This document shows positions 1 to 16,766 of a DNA stretch of 64,000 bases, piece after piece. Positions within the stretch are counted from its first letter, which is position 1; the number at the start of each line of letters is the position of its first letter. This stretch comes from Sebastes aleutianus (lineage: Eukaryota; Chordata; Actinopteri; Perciformes; Sebastidae). The stretch lies in NCBI GenBank assembly GCA_916700875.1, contig CAKAKS010000031.1:13031124-13095123 (forward strand). The letters run 5' to 3'. Made by a program: the position numbers and the translations under genes. Below the pieces are notes generated by a model that ran no database searches, was not told the origin of the DNA, and saw only the letters and a list, made by a program, of their open reading frames with translations.

Positions 1-545
1 GCAGACTGGGCTTTTCGGGAGGGGGGGGGGGCAGGAGCTCAAACAGCGTTTGAGACAGAGGGTGAAAAGAGGTGCTGCAGCACAGCCGGTATGAGAGAAA
101 TAAAGCGTTTTTTGAACATTAAAGCATGTAAACATTCTAGTAGAAACACAAAATACAAGTATGGACCTGAAAAATAAGCATAAAAGGTCCTCTTTAAAGC
201 AAATATCTGGATTGGAAGAAAGAGGAGGGTGAAGAGTACGGAAGTGTTAAGAGATCAGAGAAGGAAGTGCAGGGAAAGGGAGGAGAAAAGAGGCGCAGGT
301 GGAAAAAGGGGAAAAGGAGAAAGAAAAAGGCCTGTAATTTATAGTTGTCAGAGGAGCAGAGGAGGGACGCTGTCTCTATTTCTTTTACCCTCTTCTTCTC
401 ACCAGTACTTTGGTCTCTCTCTGCTTCTCAATTGATATGTGCTTGATTTCCAACAGCCCCCTCCGGCGCCCGCTGGGGAGCCTTTTTAGATTTTACGCTT
501 GGATATATCTGTTTAACTCCCCGTTTACCCCTCTGACAGCGCGAC

Positions 546-546
<1 letters not shown>
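1..546. other. Non-coding, purine-rich on + around 190-345
   Basis: I see no gene. The stretch has a G-run near 21-31 and an A/G-rich tract at about 190-345 on the + strand. The short open frames here are lysine/arginine/glutamate-rich translations of that purine tract and do not resemble a protein family I know. Confidence 0.6.

Positions 547-597
<51 letters not shown>
547..597. repeat. (AC)n microsatellite
   Basis: A perfect dinucleotide array of about 25 AC units directly follows a GCGACG motif. It produces Thr-His or Cys-Val open frames on the two strands, which are artefacts. Likely polymorphic in length. Confidence 0.97.
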
Positions 598-600
<3 letters not shown>

Positions 601-2278
601 GTGCAGAGCTGCCGGCGGAGAGTGTGAGGGAGAGGGATGCTACCCCACGGTCCTCTGGGAATTGGATATAATACAATACAATAAAAGAAAGACAGAGGAG
701 AGAAGGAGAGATGTTTTTATTGTGGCGTAAGACACCCCACATCGATGTGTGTGTATATATATATATCTGGCTGGATGCTGTTAAGTGGATGGAGCACAGA
801 CACAGTGGGACTCGTTTATCAGCGCACGGAAAAGCCAGGCCTGAAAAAATAACTTTGAGCGTAACATGTCGGGACGTAAAGGACAAGACAGGCAACTTAT
901 GGATGAATCTGCTCATCTTTTTTCAACATTGTAACTTAATGAATACACCTACTCCTTCCTCAAGTAACTCAAATAATGCAGCTTTATCCATCCTTATATT
1001 CTAATCTGTTACATATAGGCTCATTTATTCATGAGTGTCCCGAGGTGCGTGTGTGTGTTTCAGGGGTGGTGTTATGCTAATGAGTCTTTGGATGGTTAAC
1101 ACAATGCCTCAAGGGAGGAGGAGGGGAGTGCCGTCCACATGACCGCGACTGACAGCGAGCAGCATGACCGATAAATGGATCGGAGTTTATCCGCGCTACA
1201 CTTCCGATTGCTGTTTTTTCAAAATTATTGACGCAAGCGGTTAACAGCAATGAACGACAACGGCGAGTAACGAGGAAGGCAAAAAAAGGGGGCCGTGGAG
1301 CACAGCTATCAGTTAGATTATAAAACAATCGATAGTTAATGTGCGTATTTATGGGACCCGCAAAGAAAAATGGGAATACGAGATGAATCCATAAAATCTA
1401 AGAGCCCATTAGAGTAAAATGGCAGTTTTAAAAACACCTGTTCGCTAATGTGCTTTTAAAAAAAGAGATTTAAAACATTAAAGTAATTTTGTGAGTCTGA
1501 ACGCACTGCAACACTTTTCCCAATTCTCCCCTCTTCCGTCTCCACTTTCATTGCTGCATTGGCCACGTCTTCCTTTCCTCTTTCCTTCATCCTTTTTGCC
1601 TTCTTTCTCTTTATCTCCCGGATAAATTTTGCAGAGAATAGATCCCGAGCTGTTCGTTCATTCATTCCTCAGAGCTGTTCTCGCTTTTTGTCTTTTGCCT
1701 TTTTTCTTTCTATCTTCCCTTCTGTCACACTTTCTTATAAGACCTACATGAGACCAATATAACTCTCAATTAGTTTTTTACAATATGCATGACATGTTTG
1801 ATTAAAGAAATTAAAGCTAAAATGTCATTAGCATGAAACAATTAAACGTTACAGCATTATTTACTGCAATTGTTTCCATCTACTTAAGTTATACTGTGTC
1901 TGTAGAGTATACATATGGTTTGGTAACTGGTAGTTTTTATCGCCCAGAAGCAGCAAACAAATAGATACGTAACTAAATAGATGTCAGACCTAATTGATCT
2001 ATAATGCCTTTTATTCTCCAGAAACAGGCGTGACAGTCTGAACATATCTATCGATCCCCCCTCATCTCTCCCATCCTCACCCTTTTCTCTCCGCCCCCTC
2101 CCCTCTCTTGAACCCCTGACCAGGACCTCTAAAGGTCAGAGGTCAAGGTTGGGGGTCAGCTTGGCGACACTGAAGAGTCAAGAGACCCGCCCGCTTCTTT
2201 TTCTCCGTTTAAGCAGGTGGAAAGAATGTGATTGTGGTGTTAGATTGATTGTTGTTACATGCCAGAGACCCGCAGTAT

Positions 2279-2322
2279 CTGTGTGTGCGTGCGTGTGAGA
2301 GTGTGTGTGTGTGTGTGTGTGT
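2279..2322. repeat. (GT)n microsatellite, interrupted
   Basis: An imperfect GT/GC tract passes into a perfect (GT)11 run that ends at GTCGTCGCGG. This flank mirrors the GCGACGACAC edge of the array at 547, so GT arrays here twice border a CGACGAC motif. Confidence 0.9.
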
Positions 2323-3268
2323 CGTCGCGGCAACAACAATGCATTTCAATAGGTCTAATGTGAAAGCTGTCAATACTGCTGATCCAAACCACAACGCTTC
2401 ATAGGAGGTTATTGCCCTTTGGCTGATAGACAGTGTGTGTGTGGGGGTGTGGGTGTGTGTGTACAGAATGTGTGTATGGATATGTTATATGCTTGTGTGT
2501 GTTAATTGACAGATGTTGGCTCTTACACAGCAGCCAGAGGGAAGTAAAGGAACCATGTATTGATTGGTTCAGCCATGATTGTCAGCTGTCTCCTCTTACA
2601 TTTATTCTCACATTGTTCTTCATTTATTGTTTCTCGGGTTTCTCTTTTTTTTTTTGTCTTCCATATTTAATCGAGTTGTTTTTGTTTCACATCTGCAGTG
2701 ACTTAAACTACAGTTTTGTTTTTGTTATACTTTAAATGTCTTGGCAACGGAAGAAAATTGTCCACCTGCGACAAATGTTAATATTTCAGATTGCTCTCCA
2801 AAGACAGCCGAGATGGAGAATAAACTTTTGCAGATGTAAATGCAAGATGAATTGTAATTTATTCTCAATCATGTACTCTCAGCGCCATCTTATTTGTTTT
2901 TGTCCACAGTTTAGATTAGATGTGATTTTCAGTAGCGATTTATTTAATGTTTGTGTCATTACTTCGCCCCAGTTGTGTTTTTACCTTGATAAATTGTCCT
3001 TGTTGTTGCGCGGTAATGGAAGGTTTCACATTCACTGTTTGATTTAGAAAATCAGCTCTTCATATTACTGGGATATTACACAATTATCACTGGGCGATAG
3101 CACTCTGGTGGTTGTATGTTGCTGTGTGTGTTGGCATGCGTGTTTACACGTCTACAATCGTTTCTGTAGTATGTGTTTGTGTATTGTAAAATTAGGCGTT
3201 ATTGAGCTCCTTTGATTGGAACGTCCCTCTGGTGCCTCTTCTCACTGCTGGAGATCAAACGGCACACT

Positions 3269-3301
3269 ACACACACACACACACACACACACATACACAT
3301 A
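3269..3301. repeat. (AC)n microsatellite
   Basis: About 12 perfect AC units followed by ACAT-interrupted units. A second short CA tract lies at 3322-3340. Confidence 0.93.
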
Positions 3302-3565
3302 CAAAAAAGCTTGCATGCGCAGACACACACACGTACACACAAATCCCTGTGGTGATTATCAGATCCCTTCAGATCCTCTCGAAGCCTCAGACTGAAGTGG
3401 AATTCACTTTGCTTTTTATTTACTGGCTATGGAAGACCTGACGACAGGCGTATAAAGAGACCTAACACACACACTCTTACACATGTAACCGCATCAGGAC
3501 CTCCACAGTACAACAAAAATATACCTTTTCCTGACCTGTCATATTCTCATATTGTGTATTACAAC

Positions 3566-3985
3566 TAGGCCCGTCACAATAACTATTTTCTTTGAATGAA
3601 CAATATATCGTCCCAGAAATAATTGTCATTTTAAAAGCATTTAATGCCACTGATATAATGGTAATATGATAGCATTATAATGCAAGTACACCGTTTTTAA
3701 AAAAGAGCAATGCACTTTTAATCCTTAAGAATATTCAGACACTGGAATGAGAATGTGAAAATAATACTATAAATAATAATAAAATAAACATGAATAGAAT
3801 AAAAGAATAAATAAAAAGGACTCCTGCTGTTTCTTCTGGCATCATTTTGGCTAAAATATTGGTGACATTCTTATGTAAACAATCACGCATGTAACCAAAC
3901 ATGCGATAGAGGTCAGCAAACATTATTGAGGTCAAGTCCATATATTGAACGATAAGTCGATATGGTAATTATTGTGACATACCTA
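3566..3985. mobile_element. hAT-like MITE (TAGGCCCGTCACAATAA ends)
   Basis: A 420-bp element with imperfect terminal inverted repeats: the left end TAGGCCCGTCACAATAA and the right end, read on the minus strand, TAGGTATGTCACAATAA. The flanking 8-mers attacaac (3558-3565) and actacaat (3986-3993) agree at 6 of 8 bases, as expected for a decayed hAT target-site duplication. The interior is A/T-rich with ATATCG/CGATAT motifs and encodes nothing. The class comes from TIR form and 8-bp duplication length. I also recall this sequence type as a common teleost repeat. Confidence 0.72.
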
Positions 3986-4179
3986 ACTACAATTAAAGTT
4001 TCTTTAACATTATATAACAGTTGATAGTTTTAGACTTTTTCCACAGCAACTTTACTTGTTTCAAGACTTTTCAAACGTCAATATGTTTAGACGGAAATCA
4101 TTCAATGACTGAGCTGGTTGTGATCTAAGCATTTAAACTGATTGTGACATTTAGGTCTGTTAATGTAATGTTATGCCAG

Positions 4180-4527
4180 TACCCTTAAAGTGATACCGAT
4201 ACCATAAGTACTTCATTCGATATTCATCATGTGAATGGGAGCTGTGTGTGCGTGTCCCACTGGCTAGCTAATCGCTGCCACACTGCAGAGCGCTCATACA
4301 GCGGTTACCACTAATAACGCCAACCAAAGAATGCTTATAGTGATTGGTTGCGAGCAAAACATACATACAAATAGTCTTTTTTTTCTAGATCTGGGCACAA
4401 AAAAGGATCGAATGCAGCCAGGTTTGGAAAAGTTTCAATACTACTTGGTACTGGGTTATTTCAGTTGATACCTTAAAGGTATCGAGTACCAATCTAGTGA
4501 CTATCTGAGTATCTATACCCACCTCTA
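4180..4527. mobile_element. hAT-like MITE, gataccgataccat type
   Basis: The right end reads CCCACCTCTA, the complement of the TAGAGGTGGG end of the element at 31859. Just inside it is a run of GTATCGAGTACC motifs, mirrored by GATACCGATACC on the left. I cannot place the left end exactly. No coding capacity is visible. Confidence 0.55.
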
Positions 4528-5289
4528 GTGACATTCAATGTGAACTCCACCGAATGGGCTAAATGCCCCCAATTTTAAAATATACACTCATACTTTTTTT
4601 TTTCAGATTCTATCTTGTGTAATTTCTCTGTAATTGTAGAACATAATTGAGTAAATGACCTCGATGTGCTCAATGAGCTATGGCGCTGCCTGATCTTTAA
4701 TCTGTAATCTGAGTGTGTGCCCATGGTCGCATTGGTTACCTGTTCATTTATGAGAGAAAACACACCAAAACTCATGCACTGTGGCCGAACATCATCGCCG
4801 TCACCATTAAATGCACCACAAAACATCTCTGAAAAAAATGCCTTTATTTTCGCCTGAAAGGCATTCGAATCAGATGAACAAAATAAGAGTAACAAGACAC
4901 CTTCACAATAGCCATGTTTTGATTTGTACCTCATATGAGTGTGTGCCATTTCACAGTTCACTGATGTACCGTATGAATACTAAAAAAACAAATGTGTGTT
5001 CCTGCATATGAGCTTTTAAACCTGTAATACCTCTAAAACAGTTGGATCTAAATGATATTACCTGCATGCGTGTGTACGTGCATAAGGACTCTTGCTTGTG
5101 TATATTTGTGCACTCGCCCATACACATACATGTGTGTGTCTCTGAATGTGTCTCTAAGTGATCATATTTGTCCTCTGAATGTTGCTGAATGTAAACCAGG
5201 TCTATCTGATTCCCCACAGACAGGCAGGTATTGAGATATTATGGGATTTGTGCAGGTACACTCACCTCTCTCTCTCCTCTCCCTCTCTC

Positions 5290-5293
<4 letters not shown>
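4528..5293. other. Non-coding stretch, nothing recognised
   Basis: Unique-looking A/T-rich sequence with scattered TGTG/CACA. Short open frames on both strands have no recognisable domain. Confidence 0.5.

Positions 5294-5322
<29 letters not shown>
5294..5322. repeat. (TG)n microsatellite
   Basis: About 14 TG units follow a CTCTCT pyrimidine tract, forming a compound CT/TG microsatellite. Its right edge is GTAGGGATATTATGG. Confidence 0.95.
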
Positions 5323-5324
<2 letters not shown>

Positions 5325-5436
5325 GGATATTATGGAGATCAGAGGCAGCCTGGGAGCCTCCGAGGCTATTAGCTCATCTGTATTGTATTGAGACGAGGGT
5401 ATGTACACATCTGCTGATGACACCAGAGAATTGAGC

Positions 5437-9806
<4,370 letters not shown>

Positions 9807-10444
9807 TAAGGATGCACGACATGGATTTTTTTCAGCTGATAACCGATAATTACCTTCTTATCACGACCGATACCGAAAAAGATTACCAATAATTTGACAT
9901 TTTTGTTTTTTAAAAATAAGTTTTATAACCTGTAGTTTATGATGCACACCTGAACGACTAAGATGTGGATGATTTTATAGATCTCTGACCTAACCAAATC
10001 TGACTGACATCACTATTGTTAGTACAACAAAAACAAAGAACATTTCTGACTCTCAAATGGTAATTCATTATTTCTATTATTTTGATTTCTAGTGCATCAA
10101 AAAACTTCACAAACATACTTTGGCTTTTATAGAGCAGTTTGCCCTAAGACTTCAAAAGAAATGCTTTGATATAATCTCTCACATCAGACATGTCAGTGTA
10201 TACTCAATACGTGTTTATTGGCAGATCACAAACCAACTTTAAAGGTGCATACCGCCACTTACTGTATCGGAGTGTGTAGATGCTGCACTTGTTACAATTA
10301 AAGCAATTTGGCTTTGTGTTATCGGCCAATAATTTATCGTCTATAATTTCATTATCGGAATAGTAAATAATAATATAAATTTATATTAATAAGCGGCCGA
10401 TTATTATCGGCCCAATATATAGATATGGTGCATATCGTGCCTAA
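9807..10444. mobile_element. hAT-like MITE (GGATGCACGAC ends)
   Basis: The left end reads AAGGATGCACGACATGG. The right end, on the minus strand, reads TTAGGCACGATATGCACC. The interior carries repeated CCGATAA/TTATCGG motifs at both ends and is A/T-rich without coding capacity. Flanking 8-mers match poorly, so the insertion is old or the boundary is a few bases off. Confidence 0.68.
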
Positions 10445-12109
10445 AAGGTTCAAAACCCAAAGATCATAGTGAGTCAGTTTCTTTCACTTGCCTGGATCAG
10501 ACAAATCATACAGTTTAAACATCTGTGCTAACTACCTAACATCTAAAACACAGTGTGAATGGAGATAATATCTCTTGTTAAACACATAACCAGTTTACCA
10601 TATACATGCTTCCATCTGCTGCCAACATCATCAACCATCAGCCATTAGAGATTATTAACACCGATGTTGAAGCTGATGCTCGTCTTCCATCGTAAAACAA
10701 ACTGTAACTTTCCTTAACAGTTCTGTGAATCAGCTGTCACTGTGAGGGAACGACTGTGAACTCATTTAACAACTCTTGACAAGGTGCTCTTGAGCAAAAA
10801 ACATTTAACTCACCAGAACTGGAACTGCTCGGGAGTCAACGAGAGGAGAGATTGTGGACAGCTTTACAAATGTTAAGAATCGAGTTGATGAAAGAGAGGA
10901 TAGGATAAATTCAGGGATAAATACGAAGCTTTAGGACAGTGGTTGTTGAATATTCTCAGTTTATCTGTTATGTTTGCCCTCTTTCTCATATCTCTACATT
11001 TCTCTACTCCTTTGACTCCCGTCCTCCTTTTTTAGATGCACGGCCTGTGAGGTTGTGTCAAACTCCGACTCTGCGTTTCATTTCAACTGCACACAAATTA
11101 TCCTCTTTTTGGGCCGTCTATCACAAACACAGTCTTGACTTTATCAAGGTTGTATAGTTGATCGTTGCCTGGTTAAGTGCCCAGTGAAAGTCGCAAAACA
11201 CACACGCACACGCACACACACACAGCTCCCAGGCCCTCTGTCAACTTAACGGCTGCCGATCAATGGCAGGAGGTCAGCCCGTTGATAGAGAAGCTCGGAG
11301 CTGCATGTGCGCGTCTGTATATGTGTTCATTTGTGTGCTTTTATGTGTCTATGCGAGTGTTTATTTGTGTGCGTCCGTCTGATAGAGAGCAGGGCTTAGG
11401 ACCGCCGAGCGATCGAGGGAGGGGTGAAAAAAGTGTCCAAGATTCATTTTTTCTCATCTGGTACAGAGGGGAGAGGAGGGGAGGCCGGTGCGTTATTTTT
11501 CTTGGCTTTAGCCCTCACGGCTCTAAGTGGGTATTGATCAGGTGCCTTAATGCAAACCTGTCAAATTAATTTTGCAGGGAGAGAAGGCTGTGACTGCTGC
11601 GAGATTGCTTCAGCATCGAAGGGGGTGTGTGAGTGAGGGGGGGTTGGATGGATGGATAGAGGGATGGATGGATGGACGGGGTAAAGGGATGTTAGAGGTG
11701 GGAAGCCTATGAATTTTAATCATCATCTAAATAGGAAGCTAGCGTTCCACTCTTTTTTCTTCATTCTTCTTTTTTCCCCGTGTGCTTACTTCTACATCCT
11801 TCTTACTTGTTCTTGCACCCTGTCCTCAGGTACTCCTGCTTTCTTTCTTTTCTTGAAAACACAACTCTGTGTGTGAGAGAGCCGTGCAGATGCTATACGT
11901 GCCTGTAATGCCGGGTACAGAAGAATCAAGCCAATTTTTTGGCCTGATTCCTCCCTCTCGACAATCGTCAGCCAAGTCCTGATTTTTTTGATGGTTCTAA
12001 AGATTAGGTTCAGATATTCCTGTGGCGTGAGGTATGTTAAGAGTGACATTTACGTCCCCCAATCGGCTCAGAAGTCCATCCTGGCCACACAGATTTCAAA
12101 TCTTTAATA
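10445..12109. other. Unique non-coding DNA with small repeats
   Basis: No coding region supported. A CA/CG compound tract lies at about 11196-11224 and a degenerate (GGAT)n at 11645-11680. The open frame at 10939-11157 shows no domain. The polypyrimidine-TTTTTTAG at 11025-11035 resembles a splice acceptor, but no credible exon follows. Confidence 0.5.
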
Positions 12110-12490
12110 TTAAACATGTTCAATATTTACGATCGGATCTCCTGTTGTGTGTGGGAAACCCCCGAGGACAGCCAATGACACAGTCAAGTGGGAAAGAACG
12201 ATAGCCAATTGAGACCGAAGCGGATGGACATCCACTGCCGTCACGGCTAATGCATGAGCTAATGCTAAACGCGAAGCATGAAGTAGTAGTAAGATGGAGC
12301 TCAGAAATGGAGGACCGACTTGTTGATTTGTGGCAGCAACACAAGTGTTTATTTAACGTGTCTCCATGACTCCATCCGTCCATCCTTTGTGAATTTTCAG
12401 TTCAAAGTAGTGCAAAAACATCGCTAATTCTTCCTACCTGTCGTCCGCCATGTTTGTTTACACTAAATTCACGTTTGATCACAAGAAATT
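12110..12490 (+). mobile_element. Harbinger-like deletion derivative with Myb/MADF start
   Basis: An ATG at 12307 opens a 20-codon frame on the + strand starting M-E-D-R-L-V-D-L-W-Q-Q-H and continuing CLFNV, then a TGA at 12367. This resembles the N-terminus of the MADF/Myb-like DNA-binding protein encoded by Harbinger/ISL2EU transposons, where an (E/D)RL(V/I)xLW…H…CL(F/Y)xV pattern opens the domain. Only the first helix is left. The sequence then passes straight into non-coding DNA, so this looks like an internally deleted copy, not a gene. Exact ends were not found. The family call rests on memory of the motif and should be tested by translated search. Confidence 0.5.
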
Positions 12491-13581
12491 TTGCGAGATT
12501 ATGTTTTTTTTTTAGTCAAGACACTTCATTCATTTGTTCATGAATTAATCTGTTAGTGTGTGGTGTGCTGTTTTGGCCAAATCCTTGCTCAACACACACT
12601 ATAGGAACCAAAGTGTTAAATGTATCATAACATATCATTATGTGTGGGGTCTCTCACACGTTCAAAATCTGTTAAGATTTTAAAAAATCTTTTATCGCGG
12701 GCCAGTCTTAAGCAGCCCAGTACAAGAGAAAGTTGGAGCAAAATATCTCCTGTCAAGCACACCGTATATATAACACTCCAGTGGTGTTGTTTTACAATGC
12801 TGCTGTGAGGTCTCATCTCTGGACCACTACCTCGGATCAGGCTAATCTCTGGCCTGCTCTTTTTATCCCATTAGTTAGTTAACTGTCGGCCAGGGTCTTT
12901 TCACACCGGGAAGAATTAAAAAGAGCCATAAGTAAGTTTTACGACGAGGGATTCCAGGGATAGAGCGGTGTTACGGTGAGCGGGCGAGCCTATCTGCATG
13001 TGATCTACTGCGGCGTGTTTTTCTCTGACTCCCGCCTCTCTCTCCGTTAGTTTATCTGAGAGCTGTTAGTTTTACACAGAAGGCTGTCGCCCCTTTCCAT
13101 CGACCCCTCTCAGCCTTTTAGGTGTGCTTTATGATCCATATAGCACAGGATGAAGCCACACACTCTCTATCTCACACACACACATACGTGAATGTGTGCA
13201 TGCACAGTCCCGTTTGTATGCACATTCAGACACACCAGTCTGTGTGCATGCAAGAGTTACAAGTACTGCATAATGTCTCAGAAACACACACACACACGCG
13301 TATCTACGGTCTGACTACATCGATACCGGCAACTGTGGAGGGCCCCACTGCAAACAAATCACTGTAATAACTTTCTCTCTGGAAACAGCAGCGTGACAGA
13401 GTTATAGTGCTAAGTATCATGTTGATTCAGAATGAGCTTTACTGTGGAGATTTTTAAAATGTCTCATATTCTAGATGACATTTTAACTATGTTTTAAATT
13501 CATGTTGGTGATTGTTTAGAGCAACACTCTCAACACGTTTCTCCCAAGTCTCTCATTGTCCATCTGGTCCACAGTCTGGGT

Positions 13582-13890
13582 CTTAAAGTGGCAGTAGGCG
13601 GTATATTTTTTGGCATCATTGGGCAAAAATTCCATAATAACCTTTCAGCATATTGTAATTCAAATGTTCTGAGAGCAAACTAAACTTCTGCAACTCCTCA
13701 TGGCTCTGTTTTCAGGTTTTAGAAAATCTAGCCCGTGACGGGAGACTTTGACCAATCACAGGTCATTTCAGAGAGAGAGCGTTCCTATTGGCTGTTTCAT
13801 GTGCTACTGTCAAGATATAGCGACCGTTTCTTTATAAAAATAACTTTTTTTAATCACATTTGCTCCAATCTCGCCTACTTCAGCTTTAAG
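13582..13890. mobile_element. MITE with CTTAAAG…GCAGTAGGCG ends
   Basis: A 309-bp element. The left end CTTAAAGTGGCAGTAGGCG matches the minus-strand right end CTTAAAGCTGAAGTAGGCG at about 17 of 19 bases. The interior includes the CCAATCACAGG and CCTATTGGCTG motifs often seen in teleost MITEs. No convincing target-site duplication. The layout resembles the element at 16232 (TTTATAAAAATAACTT next to the right end), suggesting related families. Confidence 0.75.
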
Positions 13891-14394
13891 TGTCGCCCCA
13901 AATCTATACCAGCTCTGTTGCATTAGGGTTGTGTAAAGTGGGAATTTAAAGTGGGCAAATCTTTTTGATCCACAGCACCAGCACACACATGTGCTTGTGG
14001 TTGTACGTGAACAGTTTTAAGTTTTTCATCTAGTAGTTTTTGGATGATAACTGATTTCTACTCCCCTAAAACAAGGTTGGAAGATTGTAGATGGTGCTAG
14101 TTTTGTTGCTCTGTTGCCCTTTTTATGAGTAGGTTGTCGAGTGAGTTGTCATTGTTGGTGTTGTCCATTTGTGGGCATAAAGGTGCTGTATTGAAGGCAT
14201 GTTGGCATAACATACTTACCTGTATTTTGCAAAGTGTTTTTGTTTAGCTAATCAAATGAAGACCTGTACTGACTTGGTACACTTTTTGTTTCAAAATGGA
14301 TGTGCAGTTTTGTTGAAATTTGGGAACAGTTAGATCTTTGGATATGATCTAGATGAGAAGATCCATACCACTGGTCATGTCTGTCCATTAAGTG

Positions 14395-14640
14395 TTAAGC
14401 TGGAGCCATTGGTTAGCTTAGCTTAGCATAAAGACTAGAGGCAGGGGGCACAGCTAGCCTGGTTCTGTCCAAGGTTCAAAAATCTGCATATACCAGCTTT
14501 ACTAATTATCTTGTTTATGAAATCTGTACTGCTATTTACAGAGCCAGGCCAGCTGTTGCTAAGCTCAACGCCTCCCAGCTCTATAGCTCCTTATTAAATA
14601 GACAAAAGTGAATAAGCATATTGTCAAACTATTCCTTTAA
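14395..14640. mobile_element. Teleost dispersed repeat (TTAGCTTAGCTTAGCATAAAG type)
   Basis: The segment carries GTTAGCTTAGCTTAGCATAA, then GCTAGCCTGGTTCTGTCC, and ends CTATTCCTTTAAG. I recall this order of words as a very abundant non-autonomous repeat of percomorph genomes. It is non-coding and shorter than full-length copies I remember, so probably truncated or internally deleted. Confidence 0.65.
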
Positions 14641-15017
14641 GAGGTTGTTAATTAACTAAGTTACTTTGCCCAGAGTTAGATAATGTGCTAATTGCTTTCA
14701 AATGGCTGTTTTTGACACAAATGTCTTGTTAAGGATACTTACTGTACAGCACATTTTGCAACAACATGATGTAATTTGACAGCTTGAGAAAGGATAAAAC
14801 CTACCAGTGCGGTGCAGTAAAAAGTGTCACTTCTCCATGTACTGTATCTGCGCTCCAACCCGTCACATAACAGCTAAATGAGATGCAGGATAATTACAAT
14901 TTGGATACTTAATATTTAAACAAATGCAATTTAAGATGCCGTTTTATTTCTTTCTAATCATTTGCAAATGTAAGTCTTGTTCTATGCGCACATTTTAGTC
15001 TTGGTGTTTGGGAATAT

Positions 15018-15352
15018 CTGTAAAAGGGAGACTCGTGGGTACCCACAGAACCCATTTTGATTCACATATCTTGAGGTCAGAGGTCAAGGGACCCCTTTGA
15101 AAATGGCCATGCCAGTTTTTCCTCGCCAAAGTTTAGAGCAAGTTCAGAGCATTATTTAACCTTCTTCCCAACAAGCTACTATGACATGATTGGTACCAAT
15201 GGATTCCTTAGGTTTTCTAATTTCATATGATAGCACTATATGAACTGAGCCCACTAAAACCTCTGAATGGTCGATTGTGTTCATGCATTAAAGGAATTAG
15301 TGGCGTTAAAATGAAATTGCGTTATCATCTTGTTAACTTTGACAGCCCTAGT
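15018..15352. mobile_element. Partial AGGGCTGTCAA-family MITE
   Basis: The right two-thirds of the family present fully at 17936-18579 and 41906-42623. Shared words include GACTCGTGGGTACCCA, CATATCTTGAGGTCAGAGGT and the terminal TTTGACAGCCCTA. The left end and A/T-rich interior are missing, so this copy is 5'-truncated in the orientation shown. Confidence 0.85.
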
Positions 15353-15920
15353 TTTTCTTCCTTCTTCTTTGCATTTTTAAAATTTTTATTTCTGTCTCTT
15401 TAAGCCCTGCCGGCCACGTTATACATGTAAACATCGGCAGAAGCGAAAGTTATTCAATTCACATCAGTGTACCAAAGTGATTCTTGATTTAAGCTCCCCA
15501 AATAGAAAGCTCATTTCAAGATAGATTTCCCATGCAGGGCAGTATTTGCATATTCCTAAAAAAACTCTTTCTCTGCTGTTTTTTTTTTTCTCTTTCTCTC
15601 TCTCTCCAGGGCTCACACAAACACTGCCTTCATTTGAATGCTAACTCAAATTGTCTCACTAGCTAGCTAGCTGCCACAGCACTCGAGATGCAAATGCATC
15701 AGGTAGACGTGTGTGTGTGCGTGCTCGTGATTGTGTGAAATGTATTTTGGTGAGCTGCAGATTGGCTGGCTCGTCTCAACAGAGGTTCCATTACCTCTTA
15801 GCGGCTTTCATCTGCTCATCGAGTGAGAAGCCCCTCGCATCTGAGGCGAATGAGACACGGTGTAACACACAGACACACACAAAATGCACAACTAAAGATA
15901 CAGATAGATGCGGAGCCATA

Positions 15921-15945
15921 GAGAGAGAGAGAGAGAGAGAGAGAG
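15921..15945. repeat. (GA)n microsatellite
   Basis: About 12 perfect GA units. Shorter GA tracts occur at 21101-21121 and 22854-22873. Confidence 0.95.
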
Positions 15946-16231
15946 TGACAAGAACTCAAATAGATTTTTATGACAAAATACAATAGTTTTCATCAGGCGT
16001 GTTGTGCTGGTGAGTGTAGCCTCAAAGCGGATGTTTTCCTTGCTGTCCACCTGAACAGCATTCCTGTGTCATACCCGAGACATTATTGCATATACAGAAT
16101 TTGACTATTTTGATGGACAGCAATAATAATGCCATAAACAGTAAACAAGTTGAAGACTGCATTTTCCATTTTGAGGCCTTCGGTTGATGCCTCATGTGGT
16201 ATCACTGTCTTGTTCACAAACACCATGGCAG

Positions 16232-16766
16232 GGTTAAAACTGTAGCCAGTAACTTTGAGAACATATGAAAAGCTGTTTTTTATAAAACTGTCACTATATC
16301 CTGACCGTAGTACATGAGACGGATGATCTGTGAGAAAAGGATAACAACCAATCAGGGCAGAGCAGCAGTCTCCAGAGCAGCTGTCAATCACCGCACGTGA
16401 AACTCACAAACTCCGATCAAACGGTCAAACTGGGCAACGTTGATCAAACATTAATCAAGGTAAAGTTACTGTAATAACTATTTCTCACCTTGAATGTTTT
16501 CAGAAACATATGTTAGTGTACTGTTTAGCTGTAAAACGTGAAAGTTTGCTCTGGGCGGTGCTTGGTTTTGGTTCGACTGTTTTCAAAAAGGGCGGTCGGG
16601 TCACAAACCTTCTCATACGCTACAAGATCTTTCTGAAAACATTTGTGGGGCATTACAGTAACATAATCTTGAACATGATTTTTTCACAGACTATCCGTCT
16701 CATGTCTCAGTGACAGTTTTATAAAAATAACTTATTTGCTCAAAGTTACCGACTGCAGCTTTAAAG
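16232..16766. mobile_element. MITE with ~90-bp TIRs (GCAGTCGGTAACTTTG ends)
   Basis: The left end carries GTAGCCAGTAACTTTGAG, then ATAAAACTGTCACTAT and CATGAGACGGATGATCTG. The right end on the minus strand reads GCAGTCGGTAACTTTGAG, then ATAAAACTGTCACTGAGA and CATGAGACGGATAGTCTG, in the same order, so the inverted repeats run for roughly 90 bp. The centre (about 16479-16560) shares a block with the different element at 57722. No coding capacity. Confidence 0.85.

Larger units (their letters stand above)
598..3565. other. Non-coding stretch with small simple repeats
   Basis: No coding exon is recognisable. It contains a short (TA)n near 751-764, an imperfect GT tract at about 2433-2465, and pyrimidine-rich sequence at 1515-1740. 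ATGCTAATGAG at about 1074 and similar A/T motifs lie in otherwise unique sequence. The open frames are short and of biased composition. Confidence 0.55.

Noticed and set aside
15660..15700. Palindromic GATGCAAATGCATC and TAGCTAGCTAGCT words
   Set aside because: The first contains the octamer ATGCAAAT, but it stands alone beside a small tandem repeat and a GT-rich stretch, so I do not call a regulatory site.
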